Made by a program: the position numbers and the translations under genes
The notes under the pieces: generated by a model
What the model saw: the letters and a program-made list of their open reading frames with translations, nothing else
Told to the model about the DNA's origin: nothing
The model's database searches: none
Shown here: positions 18,401 to 29,678 of the stretch, in pieces
Position numbering within the stretch: the stretch's first letter is position 1
Layout: each line of letters starts with the position of its first letter
Assembly: GCF_025558425.1 (NCBI RefSeq)
Contig: NZ_CP094718.1
Coordinates: forward strand, 62,001 to 126,000
DNA from: Staphylococcus sp. IVB6240
Lineage (GTDB): Bacteria > Bacillota > Bacilli > Staphylococcales > Staphylococcaceae
DNA: 64,000 nucleotides
Reading direction: 5' to 3'

Positions 18401-21400
18401 CTTAGATCCGAAGAACAACGATACCGACGGTAATGGCGTAACAGACGGAGAAGAAGATACAGATAATGATGGTTATACAAATGACGAAGAGTCAGATGAT
18501 AATTCATCAACAATCACAGATAAAGATAACGACGGTGTATCAGATGTAGTAGATCCAGCAGATACAGATGGAGACGGTATCACAGATGATGTTGATACAG
18601 ATGATGATAATGACGGCGTTAACGATAGTGATGAAGAAGCTTCTAACTTAGATCCGAAGAACAACGATACCGACGGTAATGGCGTAACAGACGGAGAAGA
18701 AGATACAGATAATGATGGTTATACAAATGACGAAGAGTCAGATGATAATTCATCAACAATCACAGATAAAGATAACGACGGTGTATCAGATGTAGTAGAT
18801 CCAGCAGATACAGATGGAGACGGTATCACAGATGATGTTGATACAGATGATGATAATGACGGCGTTAACGATAGTGATGAAGAAGCTTCTAACTTAGATC
18901 CGAAGAACAACGATACCGACGGTAATGGCGTAACAGACGGAGAAGAAGATACAGATAATGATGGTTATACAAATGACGAAGAGTCAGATGATAATTCATC
19001 AACAATCACAGATAAAGATAACGACGGTGTATCAGATGTAGTAGATCCAGCAGATACAGATGGAGACGGCATCACAGATGATGTTGATACAGATGATGAT
19101 AATGACGGCGTTAACGATAGTGATGAAGAAGCTTCTAACTTAGATCCGAAGAACAATGATACCGACGGTAATGGCGTAACAGACGGAGAAGAAGATACAG
19201 ATAATGATGGTTATACAAATGACGAAGAGTCAGATGATAATTCATCAACAATCACAGATAAAGATAACGACGGTGTATCAGATGTAGTAGATCCAGCAGA
19301 TACAGATGGAGACGGTATCACAGATGATGTTGATACAGATGATGATAATGACGGCGTTAACGATAGTGATGAAGAAGCTTCTAACTTAGATCCGAAGAAC
19401 AACGATACCGACGGTAATGGCGTAACAGACGGAGAAGAAGATACAGATAATGATGGTTATACAAATGACGAAGAGTCAGATGATAATTCATCAACAATCA
19501 CAGATAAAGATAACGACGGTGTATCAGATGTAGTAGATCCAGCAGATACAGATGGAGACGGCATCACAGATGATGTTGATACAGATGATGATAATGACGG
19601 CGTTAACGATAGTGATGAAGAAGCTTCTAACTTAGATCCGAAGAACAATGATACCGACGGTAATGGCGTAACAGACGGAGAAGAAGATACAGATAATGAT
19701 GGTTATACAAATGACGAAGAGTCAGATGATAATTCATCAACAATCACAGATAAAGATAACGACGGTGTATCAGATGTAGTAGATCCAGCAGATACAGATG
19801 GAGACGGTATCACAGATGATGTTGATACAGATGATGATAATGACGGCGTTAACGATAGTGATGAAGAAGCTTCTAACTTAGATCCGAAGAACAACGATAC
19901 CGACGGTAATGGCGTAACAGACGGAGAAGAAGATACAGATAATGATGGTTATACAAATGACGAAGAGTCAGATGATAATTCATCAACAATCACAGATAAA
20001 GATAACGACGGTGTATCAGATGTAGTAGATCCAGCAGATACAGATGGAGACGGCATCACAGATGATGTTGATACAGATGATGATAATGACGGCGTTAACG
20101 ATAGTGATGAAGAAGCTTCTAACTTAGATCCGAAGAACAACGATACCGACGGTAATGGCGTAACAGACGGAGAAGAAGATACAGATAATGATGGTTATAC
20201 AAATGACGAAGAGTCAGATGATAATTCATCAACAATCACAGATAAAGATAACGACGGTGTATCAGATGTAGTAGATCCAGCAGATACAGATGGAGACGGT
20301 ATCACAGATGATGTTGATACAGATGATGATAATGACGGCGTTAACGATAGTGATGAAGAAGCTTCTAACTTAGATCCGAAGAACAACGATACCGACGGTA
20401 ATGGCGTAACAGACGGAGAAGAAGATACAGATAATGATGGTTATACAAATGACGAAGAGTCAGATGATAATTCATCAACAATCACAGATAAAGATAACGA
20501 CGGTGTATCAGATGTAGTAGATCCAGCAGATACAGATGGAGACGGCATCACAGATGATGTTGATACAGATGATGATAATGACGGCGTTAACGATAGTGAT
20601 GAAGAAGCTTCTAACTTAGATCCGAAGAACAACGATACCGACGGTAATGGCGTAACAGACGGAGAAGAAGATACAGATAATGATGGTTATACAAATGACG
20701 AAGAGTCAGATGATAATTCATCAACAATCACAGATAAAGATAACGACGGTGTATCAGATGTAGTAGATCCAGCAGATACAGATGGAGACGGTATCACAGA
20801 TGATGTTGATACAGATGATGATAATGACGGCGTTAACGATAGTGATGAAGAAGCTTCTAACTTAGATCCGAAGAACAATGATACCGACGGTAATGGCGTA
20901 ACAGACGGAGAAGAAGATACAGATAATGATGGTTATACAAATGACGAAGAGTCAGATGATAATTCATCAACAATCACAGATAAAGATAACGACGGTGTAT
21001 CAGATGTAGTAGATCCAGCAGATACAGATGGAGACGGCATCACAGATGATGTTGATACAGATGATGATAATGACGGCGTTAACGATAGTGATGAAGAAGC
21101 TTCTAACTTAGATCCGAAGAACAACGATACCGACGGTAATGGCGTAACAGACGGAGAAGAAGATACAGATAATGATGGTTATACAAATGACGAAGAGTCA
21201 GATGATAATTCATCAACAATCACAGATAAAGATAACGACGGTGTATCAGATGTAGTAGATCCAGCAGATACAGATGGAGACGGTATCACAGATGATGTTG
21301 ATACAGATGATGATAATGACGGCGTTAACGATAGTGATGAAGAAGCTTCTAACTTAGATCCGAAGAACAACGATACCGACGGTAATGGCGTAACAGACGG

Positions 21401-24400
21401 AGAAGAAGATACAGATAATGATGGTTATACAAATGACGAAGAGTCAGATGATAATTCATCAACAATCACAGATAAAGATAACGACGGTGTATCAGATGTA
21501 GTAGATCCAGCAGATACAGATGGAGACGGCATCACAGATGATGTTGATACAGATGATGATAATGACGGCGTTAACGATAGTGATGAAGAAGCTTCTAACT
21601 TAGATCCGAAGAACAACGATACCGACGGTAATGGCGTAACAGACGGAGAAGAAGATACAGATAATGATGGTTATACAAATGACGAAGAGTCAGATGATAA
21701 TTCATCAACAATCACAGATAAAGATAACGACGGTGTATCAGATGTAGTAGATCCAGCAGATACAGATGGAGACGGTATCACAGATGATGTTGATACAGAT
21801 GATGATAATGACGGCGTTAACGATAGTGATGAAGAAGCTTCTAACTTAGATCCGAAGAACAATGATACCGACGGTAATGGCGTAACAGACGGAGAAGAAG
21901 ATACAGATAATGATGGTTATACAAATGACGAAGAGTCAGATGATAATTCATCAACAATCACAGATAAAGATAACGACGGTGTATCAGATGTAGTAGATCC
22001 AGCAGATACAGATGGAGACGGCATCACAGATGATGTTGATACAGATGATGATAATGACGGCGTTAACGATAGTGATGAAGAAGCTTCTAACTTAGATCCG
22101 AAGAACAACGATACCGACGGTAATGGCGTAACAGACGGAGAAGAAGATACAGATAATGATGGTTATACAAATGACGAAGAGTCAGATGATAATTCATCAA
22201 CAATCACAGATAAAGATAACGACGGTGTATCAGATGTAGTAGATCCAGCAGATACAGATGGAGACGGTATCACAGATGATGTTGATACAGATGATGATAA
22301 TGACGGCGTTAACGATAGTGATGAAGAAGCTTCTAACTTAGATCCGAAGAACAACGATACCGACGGTAATGGCGTAACAGACGGAGAAGAAGATACAGAT
22401 AATGATGGTTATACAAATGACGAAGAGTCAGATGATAATTCATCAACAATCACAGATAAAGATAACGACGGTGTATCAGATGTAGTAGATCCAGCAGATA
22501 CAGATGGAGACGGCATCACAGATGATGTTGATACAGATGATGATAATGACGGCGTTAACGATAGTGATGAAGAAGCTTCTAACTTAGATCCGAAGAACAA
22601 TGATACCGACGGTAATGGCGTAACAGACGGAGAAGAAGATACAGATAATGATGGTTATACAAATGACGAAGAGTCAGATGATAATTCATCAACAATCACA
22701 GATAAAGATAACGACGGTGTATCAGATGTAGTAGATCCAGCAGATACAGATGGAGACGGCATCACAGATGATGTTGATACAGATGATGATAATGACGGCG
22801 TTAACGATAGTGATGAAGAAGCTTCTAACTTAGATCCGAAGAACAACGATACCGACGGTAATGGCGTAACAGACGGAGAAGAAGATACAGATAATGATGG
22901 TTATACAAATGACGAAGAGTCAGATGATAATTCATCAACAATCACAGATAAAGATAACGACGGTGTATCAGATGTAGTAGATCCAGCAGATACAGATGGA
23001 GACGGCATCACAGATGATGTTGATACAGATGATGATAATGACGGCGTTAACGATAGTGATGAAGAAGCTTCTAACTTAGATCCGAAGAACAACGATACCG
23101 ACGGTAATGGCGTAACAGACGGAGAAGAAGATACAGATAATGATGGTTATACAAATGACGAAGAGTCAGATGATAATTCATCAACAATCACAGATAAAGA
23201 TAACGACGGTGTATCAGATGTAGTAGATCCAGCAGATACAGATGGAGACGGTATCACAGATGATGTTGATACAGATGATGATAATGACGGCGTTAACGAT
23301 AGTGATGAAGAAGCTTCTAACTTAGATCCGAAGAACAATGATACCGACGGTAATGGCGTAACAGACGGAGAAGAAGATACAGATAATGATGGTTATACAA
23401 ATGACGAAGAGTCAGATGATAATTCATCAACAATCACAGATAAAGATAACGACGGTGTATCAGATGTAGTAGATCCAGCAGATACAGATGGAGACGGCAT
23501 CACAGATGATGTTGATACAGATGATGATAATGACGGCGTTAACGATAGTGATGAAGAAGCTTCTAACTTAGATCCGAAGAACAACGATACCGACGGTAAT
23601 GGCGTAACAGACGGAGAAGAAGATACAGATAATGATGGTTATACAAATGACGAAGAGTCAGATGATAATTCATCAACAATCACAGATAAAGATAACGACG
23701 GTGTATCAGATGTAGTAGATCCAGCAGATACAGATGGAGACGGTATCACAGATGATGTTGATACAGATGATGATAATGACGGCGTTAACGATAGTGATGA
23801 AGAAGCTTCTAACTTAGATCCGAAGAACAATGATACCGACGGTAATGGCGTAACAGACGGAGAAGAAGATACAGATAATGATGGTTATACAAATGACGAA
23901 GAGTCAGATGATAATTCATCAACAATCACAGATAAAGATAACGACGGTGTATCAGATGTAGTAGATCCAGCAGATACAGATGGAGACGGCATCACAGATG
24001 ATGTTGATACAGATGATGATAATGACGGCGTTAACGATAGTGATGAAGAAGCTTCTAACTTAGATCCGAAGAACAATGATACCGACGGTAATGGCGTAAC
24101 AGACGGAGAAGAAGATACAGATAATGATGGTTATACAAATGACGAAGAGTCAGATGATAATTCATCAACAATCACAGATAAAGATAACGACGGTGTATCA
24201 GATGTAGTAGATCCAGCAGATACAGATGGAGACGGCATCACAGATGATGTTGATACAGATGATGATAATGACGGCGTTAACGATAGTGATGAAGAAGCTT
24301 CTAACTTAGATCCGAAGAACAACGATACCGACGGTAATGGCGTAACAGACGGAGAAGAAGATACAGATAATGATGGTTATACAAATGACGAAGAGTCAGA

Positions 24401-25463
24401 TGATAATTCATCAACAATCACAGATAAAGATAACGACGGTGTATCAGATGTAGTAGATCCAGCAGATACAGATGGAGACGGCATCACAGATGATGTTGAT
24501 ACAGATGATGATAATGACGGCGTTAACGATAGTGATGAAGAAGCTTCTAACTTAGATCCGAAGAACAACGATACCGACGGTAATGGCGTAACAGACGGAG
24601 AAGAAGATACAGATAATGATGGTTATACAAATGACGAAGAGTCAGATGATAATTCATCAACAATCACAGATAAAGATAACGACGGTGTATCAGATGTAGT
24701 AGATCCAGCAGATACAGATGGAGACGGCATCACAGATGATGTTGATACAGATGATGATAATGACGGCGTTAACGATAGTGATGAAGAAGCTTCTAACTTA
24801 GATCCGAAGAACAATGATACCGACGGTAATGGCGTAACAGACGGAGAAGAAGATACAGATAATGATGGTTATACAAATGACGAAGAGTCAGATGATAATT
24901 CATCAACAATCACAGATAAAGATAACGACGGTGTATCAGATGTAGTAGATCCAGCAGATACAGATGGAGACGGTATCACAGATGATGTTGATACAGATGA
25001 TGATAATGACGGCGTTAACGATAGTGATGAAGAAGCTTCTAACTTAGATCCGAAGAACAACGATACCGACGGTAATGGCGTAACAGACGGAGAAGAAGAT
25101 ACAGATAATGATGGTTATACAAATGACGAAGAGTCAGATGATAATTCATCAACAATCACAGATAAAGATAACGACGGTGTATCAGATGTAGTAGATCCAG
25201 CAGATACAGATGGAGGCGGCATCACAGATGATGTTGATACAGATGATGATAATGACTCTGCAGGTTCAAGTAATCAAGTGCCAGATTTAAATGAAGGTAG
25301 TAGCACTTCAAATAATACTGATAACAAAGGTAATAATGAAGATAAGGCTTTACCTGAAACTGGTGAAAGTGATAGTAAGCAAGGTACTATTTTTGGAGTA
25401 TTATTTGCGGGATTAGGATCATTATTATTATTCAGACGACGTAATAAAAAAGAAGAAAAGTAA
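15423..25463 (+). CDS. Giant LPXTG surface adhesin with 30 calcium-loop repeats
   Basis: Cell-wall-anchored protein of 3346 residues. Order: YSIRK-type signal peptide (residues 1-45, [18 protein letters not shown]); 12 repeats of [12 protein letters not shown] (72-203); a unique A region (about 215-700) of unknown ligand; an Ig/cadherin-like domain (about 705-800, from [17 protein letters not shown] to [13 protein letters not shown]); 30 repeats of 82 residues (812-3271); a short linker; the sortase signal LPETG at 3310; a membrane span and RRRNKKEEK tail. Each 82-residue unit holds five aspartate-rich loops of thrombospondin type 3 style (for example [12 protein letters not shown]). The repeats would form a long calcium-stiffened stalk. 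It is carried between two SCC attachment repeats, like pls of SCCmec I in concept. I do not recognise a named homologue. Confidence 0.92.
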   Translation: MKGKKYDFLPNRLNKYSIRKFTVGTASLLIGATLVFGIGNEAKADEISNTTGQESSVKEISSQSFELEKTPSTEEVTKEEQSSTEEVTKEEQPSTEEVTKEEQPSTEEVTKEEQPSTEEVTKEEQSSTEEVTKEEQPSTEEVTKEEQPSTEEVTKEEQPSTEEVTKEEQSSTEEVTKEEQPSTEEVTKEEQSSTEDTTKEEQPSTEEVTEDTDLNTNTSTLQEQLENTENKEEIVNQYLTEQLSEEEADAIIEIANIDYNNATTEEINDEILKAALINLSNEIDSEQPLATRATRMFSAINTLAADIPNETKYQFPTDSDLAYLLRDLKYDATTVNEDTSLRYAGLNQFENADSSSIKLQLTKWLVTSSQFTNGGNINLSFPQEAFSSQIESITLNGVQMTSNSDGSNWSAPVNGRTVKSGIIGVVTNHDLIINLKDNQTLQSLGYTNDKPVYVLHTWTNNEGEVAAESIDTSFISPTVNTDVDNSKSTDFTAGKVKNQIHYNKDNQTIDSVHTFKPNQNFLQTDYNWVLYIKEQVPQDLLPYIDLNNIELYVSDENGNKISENRVVNVFADDNGLVDTSKVDSISILDNNTISDLNNARGELDRNVFYGTLGQSRSYTLSYSLLPGVTLEKIAEYLNESTEDARLDFSSWLEADYVDNRTVGSYNGSPFQPLEGSYATSYLDFYDYDNDRVPDIIDDEPEIGNNDPTIDSIEDQIITEGESITPISITSQDDDNDPLTTTVKNLPEGVSYNEETGQIEGTPQVNDWKDTEEVRDYEVQVTVDDGQGGQTVETFIISVNRDTDKDTVADITDTDDDNDGVNDSDEEASNLDPKNNDTDGNGVTDGEEDTDNDGYTNDEESDDNSSTITDKDNDGVSDVVDPADTDGDGITDDVDTDDDNDGVNDSDEEASNLDPKNNDTDGNGVTDGEEDTDNDGYTNDEESDDNSSTITDKDNDGVSDVVDPADTDGDGITDDVDTDDDNDGVNDSDEEASNLDPKNNDTDGNGVTDGEEDTDNDGYTNDEESDDNSSTITDKDNDGVSDVVDPADTDGDGITDDVDTDDDNDGVNDSDEEASNLDPKNNDTDGNGVTDGEEDTDNDGYTNDEESDDNSSTITDKDNDGVSDVVDPADTDGDGITDDVDTDDDNDGVNDSDEEASNLDPKNNDTDGNGVTDGEEDTDNDGYTNDEESDDNSSTITDKDNDGVSDVVDPADTDGDGITDDVDTDDDNDGVNDSDEEASNLDPKNNDTDGNGVTDGEEDTDNDGYTNDEESDDNSSTITDKDNDGVSDVVDPADTDGDGITDDVDTDDDNDGVNDSDEEASNLDPKNNDTDGNGVTDGEEDTDNDGYTNDEESDDNSSTITDKDNDGVSDVVDPADTDGDGITDDVDTDDDNDGVNDSDEEASNLDPKNNDTDGNGVTDGEEDTDNDGYTNDEESDDNSSTITDKDNDGVSDVVDPADTDGDGITDDVDTDDDNDGVNDSDEEASNLDPKNNDTDGNGVTDGEEDTDNDGYTNDEESDDNSSTITDKDNDGVSDVVDPADTDGDGITDDVDTDDDNDGVNDSDEEASNLDPKNNDTDGNGVTDGEEDTDNDGYTNDEESDDNSSTITDKDNDGVSDVVDPADTDGDGITDDVDTDDDNDGVNDSDEEASNLDPKNNDTDGNGVTDGEEDTDNDGYTNDEESDDNSSTITDKDNDGVSDVVDPADTDGDGITDDVDTDDDNDGVNDSDEEASNLDPKNNDTDGNGVTDGEEDTDNDGYTNDEESDDNSSTITDKDNDGVSDVVDPADTDGDGITDDVDTDDDNDGVNDSDEEASNLDPKNNDTDGNGVTDGEEDTDNDGYTNDEESDDNSSTITDKDNDGVSDVVDPADTDGDGITDDVDTDDDNDGVNDSDEEASNLDPKNNDTDGNGVTDGEEDTDNDGYTNDEESDDNSSTITDKDNDGVSDVVDPADTDGDGITDDVDTDDDNDGVNDSDEEASNLDPKNNDTDGNGVTDGEEDTDNDGYTNDEESDDNSSTITDKDNDGVSDVVDPADTDGDGITDDVDTDDDNDGVNDSDEEASNLDPKNNDTDGNGVTDGEEDTDNDGYTNDEESDDNSSTITDKDNDGVSDVVDPADTDGDGITDDVDTDDDNDGVNDSDEEASNLDPKNNDTDGNGVTDGEEDTDNDGYTNDEESDDNSSTITDKDNDGVSDVVDPADTDGDGITDDVDTDDDNDGVNDSDEEASNLDPKNNDTDGNGVTDGEEDTDNDGYTNDEESDDNSSTITDKDNDGVSDVVDPADTDGDGITDDVDTDDDNDGVNDSDEEASNLDPKNNDTDGNGVTDGEEDTDNDGYTNDEESDDNSSTITDKDNDGVSDVVDPADTDGDGITDDVDTDDDNDGVNDSDEEASNLDPKNNDTDGNGVTDGEEDTDNDGYTNDEESDDNSSTITDKDNDGVSDVVDPADTDGDGITDDVDTDDDNDGVNDSDEEASNLDPKNNDTDGNGVTDGEEDTDNDGYTNDEESDDNSSTITDKDNDGVSDVVDPADTDGDGITDDVDTDDDNDGVNDSDEEASNLDPKNNDTDGNGVTDGEEDTDNDGYTNDEESDDNSSTITDKDNDGVSDVVDPADTDGDGITDDVDTDDDNDGVNDSDEEASNLDPKNNDTDGNGVTDGEEDTDNDGYTNDEESDDNSSTITDKDNDGVSDVVDPADTDGDGITDDVDTDDDNDGVNDSDEEASNLDPKNNDTDGNGVTDGEEDTDNDGYTNDEESDDNSSTITDKDNDGVSDVVDPADTDGDGITDDVDTDDDNDGVNDSDEEASNLDPKNNDTDGNGVTDGEEDTDNDGYTNDEESDDNSSTITDKDNDGVSDVVDPADTDGDGITDDVDTDDDNDGVNDSDEEASNLDPKNNDTDGNGVTDGEEDTDNDGYTNDEESDDNSSTITDKDNDGVSDVVDPADTDGDGITDDVDTDDDNDGVNDSDEEASNLDPKNNDTDGNGVTDGEEDTDNDGYTNDEESDDNSSTITDKDNDGVSDVVDPADTDGDGITDDVDTDDDNDGVNDSDEEASNLDPKNNDTDGNGVTDGEEDTDNDGYTNDEESDDNSSTITDKDNDGVSDVVDPADTDGDGITDDVDTDDDNDGVNDSDEEASNLDPKNNDTDGNGVTDGEEDTDNDGYTNDEESDDNSSTITDKDNDGVSDVVDPADTDGDGITDDVDTDDDNDGVNDSDEEASNLDPKNNDTDGNGVTDGEEDTDNDGYTNDEESDDNSSTITDKDNDGVSDVVDPADTDGGGITDDVDTDDDNDSAGSSNQVPDLNEGSSTSNNTDNKGNNEDKALPETGESDSKQGTIFGVLFAGLGSLLLFRRRNKKEEK
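15636..16049 (+). repeat. 33-bp repeat tract in adhesin N-terminus
   Basis: Twelve 33-bp units encoding [10 protein letters not shown](P/S) plus a partial unit; unit 12 is changed to [12 protein letters not shown] and S alternate irregularly. A slippage-prone, acidic spacer between signal peptide and A region. Confidence 0.9.
17856..25256 (+). repeat. Array of 30 x 246-bp near-identical repeats plus 21-bp partial unit
   Basis: Thirty complete in-frame units from 17856 to 25235, then a 21-bp partial. In my reading, nearly all differences are silent C/T changes at two sites: GGC/GGT (unit offset 231) and AAC/AAT in PKNND. The one amino-acid change seen is D to G in unit 30 (GGA GGC GGC). No indels were seen. 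The near-identity points to recent homogenisation. Confidence 0.93.
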
Positions 25464-25474
25464 TAGTGAATATG

Positions 25475-25510
25475 AAGAGCTAGGCGATTTGCCTAGCTCT
25501 TCTTTTTACT
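25475..25510 (+). terminator. Terminator of the adhesin gene
   Basis: AAGAGCTAGGC-GATTT-GCCTAGCTCTT followed by CTTTTT, 11 bp after the stop. Confidence 0.9.
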
Positions 25511-25928
25511 GGTAAAATAATGGTTTTAAGAATGTAATGAAGTAGTGGTACTTAAAATTGTATGTTAGCATTTTTATTGCTTTTTATATGTCTTTTAATT
25601 AAATTATATAATATATTAGTTGTTTTATATACAATAATAAGGTGATTTGTTTAAGTATAAACCACACTTAAATAGATTTATCACAGACAACCTTTGAGGT
25701 GGTTATTTTTACATGTAGATAGGGTTATATATACATATATGAAGAAATTTTTTCGTGTAAATAGCCCGTCAAGTTTTTGAAATTTTATGAGAGATAACAA
25801 AGTAAATCTATAAAGCATTCAAGTGTTTATATCAATATCTATTGTTTAAAATTAAAAAAATAATCATAAAAATAATTGCAAAAGTAATTAATTACATAAT
25901 GATTAAAAACCGCACCACTAACCGATAC
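25511..25928. other. Non-coding AT-rich stretch before attachment site 2
   Basis: No gene seen. The last 30 bp (AAAAACCGCACCACTAACC...) are the inner inverted end of an SCC element leading into the attachment core. Confidence 0.6.
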
Positions 25929-25966
25929 GCAGAAGCGTATCACAAATAAAACTAAAAAATAAGTTG
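25929..25966 (+). repeat. SCC attachment site copy 2
   Basis: 38 bp identical to 9863-9900, including GAAGCGTATCACAAATAA. Here the junction also forms the perfect palindrome GATACGC-AGAA-GCGTATC (25924-25941). It separates the ccr-less adhesin/copper unit from the ccrC-bearing segment. Confidence 0.88.
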
Positions 25967-25992
25967 CGAACAACTTAGAGGGTGGTTTAGAG

Positions 25993-26499
25993 ATGGAAAG
26001 AGAAATAATAATTTCAATATGCTCAATTATTGTTGCGATTTTTGCATGTGCTGCAGCTATTATAACTGCCATATATACAAGAAAAGCATATATTACACAA
26101 AATAAAGGTTATATTGGTGTATATTGTGAAGGCTATTATATAGGTAAGTTTGTCAAAAAAATTGTAATTAAAAATTATGGTAATTCCCCAGCAAAAATTA
26201 ATAAGATAAGTGTAAAAGGGATTGAAAATCAAGATTACTTAAAAAAATTTATTAATGCTCAAAAAGATAAAACATATATGCCTAATCAAATTTCGACGTG
26301 CATAATTTTACCTGATAACTATGACTTAGTAATCGAATTGGAATACAGTTATATAAGTATGAATAGAAATGAAACTCAATATTTGACTATTGATTTAAGC
26401 AATACGAATAAAGAATTATATACTATAGTTGAAAATGTAGGTAGCAAATTTGAAAATGAAATACTTACAGCATTAAATCAATTATTTAGTAAAATTTAA
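25993..26499 (+). CDS. Unknown membrane-anchored protein
   Basis: 168 residues with one N-terminal membrane span (about 5-27, IIISICSIIVAIFACAAAIIT). A soluble domain of mixed strands follows (KIVIKNYGNSPAKINKISV suggests a beta-sandwich). Start ATG 25993 with GAGGGTGG upstream. It lies 26 bp inside attachment site 2 and 17 bp before the next gene, so the two form an operon. I do not recognise the family. Extracellular or cytoplasmic placement of the domain is unclear: the positively charged TRKAY after the span suggests the C-terminal part is cytoplasmic. Confidence 0.75.
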   Translation: MEREIIISICSIIVAIFACAAAIITAIYTRKAYITQNKGYIGVYCEGYYIGKFVKKIVIKNYGNSPAKINKISVKGIENQDYLKKFINAQKDKTYMPNQISTCIILPDNYDLVIELEYSYISMNRNETQYLTIDLSNTNKELYTIVENVGSKFENEILTALNQLFSKI

Positions 26500-26516
26500 A
26501 AAGGAGTTAAAAAGCA

Positions 26517-27992
26517 ATGTCATCAAATGAGATAGTAAGAAAATTATATTCAAAGGAAGATATTCGCATAGAATTAGAACTTACTCCACATAAATTCAAT
26601 AAAAAAATGGATACAATTTCTAACCTTTTTAAAATTGATATGAAAAATTTTCACAATTACAAAGGCCAAGATATAAATAATCAATATACATTTAACGGCG
26701 TCGCAAAAGAATTAATAAAGGTGTTACTCAAAAGTGTTGACTATTACCCAGTGGATATAAATTCCAAAGCTTTTAAACAAAATGGAAAATCTAAAAAAGA
26801 TATGATTGAAAATATAAATGCCTCGAGTTACATGGAATATACTTATCAGTTAATGAAATCTATCAATGAAATTAAATACAAAAGATTAATTGCAGACATA
26901 CATACGAAAGACGTATATCAAAATACTAAAGCATGGTTAAGCATTGGTGAATCAATTAATAAAAAGGAACAAGAATTATACCAATATATGACACCTTTGC
27001 CCTTACATAAAAGAATTGAGCTACAAAATGAAGTATTAAAATCTATAGATGAAACGATTTTTCAATTTATGGCAAAAGAACATAGAAACACCCAAATAAA
27101 AGAAAATAATGAATTAGAAGAATACACAAATGCAATAAAAGAAGGTAAGTATCCCAAAAAGGATTACGAATTAAACCACCTATTATACAAGAAAAATGAA
27201 ATACCATTAGATAGCTTAATTAAAGATGTATGGGACTATGATGAAACAGAGTATATGGAGCTTGATTGGTTAATTGCAGATATGCTAAAACGTTCACAAA
27301 GAGCTGATAGTAATTTTATCGAAAGTTTAGATAAGAAAAATAAATTGAGAAAAAATATTCATAAAGAATCTATTAAAAGTATATCTAAGTTGATTGATCA
27401 TGAATTGATTAAAAATAATAGAAAGTGGGACGTAGCAGAATTTTATAAAAATCAACAATTTTGGAACAATAGTACATTAAGACGTAGCTCTCAAAATTTT
27501 GGAATTTTATATTACAAAAAAAATAGGTTACATACAATGAACCAAAGTAATATTATTAAAAAAATAAAAATTATCGAGGCTAATATAGAGAGTGCAAATA
27601 AACAGCCGAGCTATTTAGATTTCTTTTTACAAGCTAAGTTTGACTTAGAGAGGTTAGAAAGTGAATTAATGAAATATAGCATTAATCCGAAATATTTTAA
27701 TAAGATAAATAGTGATTACGTAAGATATGCTATTGAAGATGTACATAATGCAATTATTAAAATTGACAGATATATAAGTAACGACAAAGTGAAGTTAAAC
27801 TATTCAAATGCCCAAATGGTAGTGAGAAACGAAATAACAGAACAAGGAAGCTACTTTGTAACCCAGGCATTGAATACACTGTTAAAGGTAGAAGAGTCTG
27901 GCTACAGTTTTGATAATTTCATGGTAGGACCTTTCGTAGAAGACTTTAAAAAAGCAATTAAAAGTCGTAGATTTGGTTCTAAAACAGATTAA
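26517..27992 (+). CDS. Unknown 491-residue helical protein
   Basis: Charged, lysine/glutamate/asparagine-rich, predicted mostly alpha-helical and cytoplasmic. Start ATG 26517 with AAGGAG upstream. No nuclease, ATPase or methylase motif was seen. The N-terminal part (YSKEDIRIELELTPHKFNKKM) could be a small DNA-binding or adaptor segment. It is co-transcribed with the membrane-anchored partner and closed by a strong terminator. The position just inside an SCC boundary, where defence and cargo genes gather, is the only functional hint. Confidence 0.7.
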   Translation: MSSNEIVRKLYSKEDIRIELELTPHKFNKKMDTISNLFKIDMKNFHNYKGQDINNQYTFNGVAKELIKVLLKSVDYYPVDINSKAFKQNGKSKKDMIENINASSYMEYTYQLMKSINEIKYKRLIADIHTKDVYQNTKAWLSIGESINKKEQELYQYMTPLPLHKRIELQNEVLKSIDETIFQFMAKEHRNTQIKENNELEEYTNAIKEGKYPKKDYELNHLLYKKNEIPLDSLIKDVWDYDETEYMELDWLIADMLKRSQRADSNFIESLDKKNKLRKNIHKESIKSISKLIDHELIKNNRKWDVAEFYKNQQFWNNSTLRRSSQNFGILYYKKNRLHTMNQSNIIKKIKIIEANIESANKQPSYLDFFLQAKFDLERLESELMKYSINPKYFNKINSDYVRYAIEDVHNAIIKIDRYISNDKVKLNYSNAQMVVRNEITEQGSYFVTQALNTLLKVEESGYSFDNFMVGPFVEDFKKAIKSRRFGSKTD

Positions 27993-28039
27993 GATTGTTT
28001 TTTAGAGTTAAACATAAGAATAAACTTAAATAAAAAAAT

Positions 28040-28087
28040 AAACCCAACAAACCTTGTTATATCAAGGTTTGTTGGGTTTATTTTTTT
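28040..28087. terminator. Strong 17-bp-stem terminator
   Basis: AAACCCAACAAACCTTG pairs with CAAGGTTTGTTGGGTTT (6-nt loop), followed by ATTTTTTTT. Ends the two-gene unknown operon. Confidence 0.9.
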
Positions 28088-28174
28088 TGGTGATTTTTTA
28101 ATAACTCAATTACATCTTAGGATAATATTGCTAAATTATACATTGTCGAGGCCAAGACAAATAAAATTAAAGCA

Positions 28175-28193
28175 AAAGTTAGCGCGCAACTTT
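28175..28193. promoter_or_regulatory. Near-palindrome before the SCC replication genes
   Basis: AAAGTTAGCGCGCAACTTT, an almost perfect inverted repeat with a GCGC centre in AT-rich DNA, 24 bp before the polymerase gene. Could be an operator or part of an SCC origin. Confidence 0.4.
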
Positions 28194-28216
28194 CTGCTAT
28201 AAAGGAGCAGATTTAT

Positions 28217-29317
28217 ATGGAGACAAGAGACAAACTGATGTCATTGACTCAAAGTGACAAAACACAGCAATGGTTAATGGACAAATCATCTAACCAAACT
28301 GATGTTCAACAATTGCAGCAACAATTCAGCCAACTGCTAGATCAAAAATATAATGCACTTTTAGCTGATGAACAAGTTAAGTTAGACCAATATGTGGAAG
28401 TACATCATAATTTAGAAGTATTAAAGGAAGAGATTGAATCAGAACCTATTACGCTTAATATCGATAAATTACCCGATATCAAATCAACAATGCTTGAAAG
28501 AGCCAAGAATGATGAACATTCTGATAAGATCGAAAAGCTATTTGATAGGTTAGAACAGGCATTAAGTGGTACGAATCGATTATATACGCAATTATCGTTG
28601 ATTGGTACACGAACACATCGAATTACAACTAAAAATTTTAATCTTCAAGGCTTACCTAAAGCAGTTCAACATACGATTTTACCTTCAAAATTTAAGAAGG
28701 TGTATACAATCGATTTCAACTCATTTGAACCTTCGGTTGTTGCGTACATGACTCAAGATTCAAAACTGATTGACTTTTTAAATCAGAAAGACGGACTGTA
28801 TGACACATTGCTAAGTGAATTAGACTTACCAGATGAGCTACGAGTATTTGTTAAACGTGCATTTATTGGTTCGTTTCTATTTGGTGGCAACTTCAATAGT
28901 CCTAAATTCAAGTTGAAACATTATGTAAGTGAAGTGCAATGGTTGGATGCGGTCAGCCAATTTACAAAAGTCATTGAACTTAAGAAACAAATCGAAGAGC
29001 ATAAAACCATGCCTATGCCTTACGGCATTGAACATGATATGAGCGCATTTCAAGGTAGTAGTATTATGGCAATCTACGTACAAACTGTAGCGAGTTATAT
29101 TTTCAAGCACATTCTGCTAAAAGTGTACAAAGCACAGTGCGATCAAAAAACGTTCAAGATTATAATACCGATACACGATGCGATTATGATTGAATGTGAA
29201 GATGAAGAAATTGCACAAAATGTGGGTCAGTTAATGAAATATACGGCTAACCAGTTGTTCAATGGTGAATTTGCACATGTGACAGTGGAAGAAATAGGAG
29301 GCGTAGACCATGAATAA
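28217..29317 (+). CDS. SCC-encoded A-family DNA polymerase/primase subunit (CCPol-like)
   Basis: 366 residues carrying the polymerase core of family A without exonuclease domains. Motif A is IDFNSFEP with Asp166; motif B is VKRAFIGSFLFGGN; motif C is IPIHDAIMIE with His320-Asp321. SCC elements encode such a polymerase (CCPol) that works with a small partner (MP) as a primase and is linked to the Cch helicase. The gene order here (polymerase, 122-residue protein, helicase, ccrC) is the same. The ribosome site is AAAGGAG. It overlaps the next gene by 8 bp. Confidence 0.85.
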   Translation: METRDKLMSLTQSDKTQQWLMDKSSNQTDVQQLQQQFSQLLDQKYNALLADEQVKLDQYVEVHHNLEVLKEEIESEPITLNIDKLPDIKSTMLERAKNDEHSDKIEKLFDRLEQALSGTNRLYTQLSLIGTRTHRITTKNFNLQGLPKAVQHTILPSKFKKVYTIDFNSFEPSVVAYMTQDSKLIDFLNQKDGLYDTLLSELDLPDELRVFVKRAFIGSFLFGGNFNSPKFKLKHYVSEVQWLDAVSQFTKVIELKKQIEEHKTMPMPYGIEHDMSAFQGSSIMAIYVQTVASYIFKHILLKVYKAQCDQKTFKIIIPIHDAIMIECEDEEIAQNVGQLMKYTANQLFNGEFAHVTVEEIGGVDHE

Positions 29318-29678
29318 CGATAGAGGACAAAGCCTACACATCCCAAGTAGTACACCAATCAAAGAAAATAATATATATGTAGCTACGTTACATTCTGTGA
29401 TCCAAACAGATTTCTCGGGTGAAATAAAGCACCAATTCACGTATGAAATTGAAGTGAACAATCAGATTGTATATGCGAATCGTAATATTACAACAAAACC
29501 GAGCGCTAATCAGTTGTCAATTCATGATTGGCTTAAACGTCATAGCAACTATAGCGTGGGTCATGACACGTATGAACCATACATTGATAGAATGAATTTA
29601 ATCCATATTGGTCAATATAACGGTAATTATTATGTACACGATGTAGCACCATTAAATGAAACTGGAGGAATATTATAA
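29310..29678 (+). CDS. SCC small replication partner (MP-like)
   Basis: 122 residues between polymerase and helicase, overlapping both (8 bp upstream; TAATG downstream). It looks like a compact OB-fold-type protein (NIYVATLHSVIQTDF, YEIEVNNQIVYANRNI). By position and size it corresponds to MP, the ssDNA-binding partner that gives CCPol primase activity. Assignment rests mainly on context. Confidence 0.75.
   Translation: MNNDRGQSLHIPSSTPIKENNIYVATLHSVIQTDFSGEIKHQFTYEIEVNNQIVYANRNITTKPSANQLSIHDWLKRHSNYSVGHDTYEPYIDRMNLIHIGQYNGNYYVHDVAPLNETGGIL

Noticed and set aside
17981..25060. Twenty-nine identical 63-residue minus-strand reading frames in the repeat array
   Set aside because: They are the reverse reading of the adhesin repeats, have no ribosome sites and follow only from the 246-bp period.
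17856..25235. Possible CRISPR or satellite array
   Set aside because: Unit is 246 bp with no spacers and is in frame with a secreted protein.
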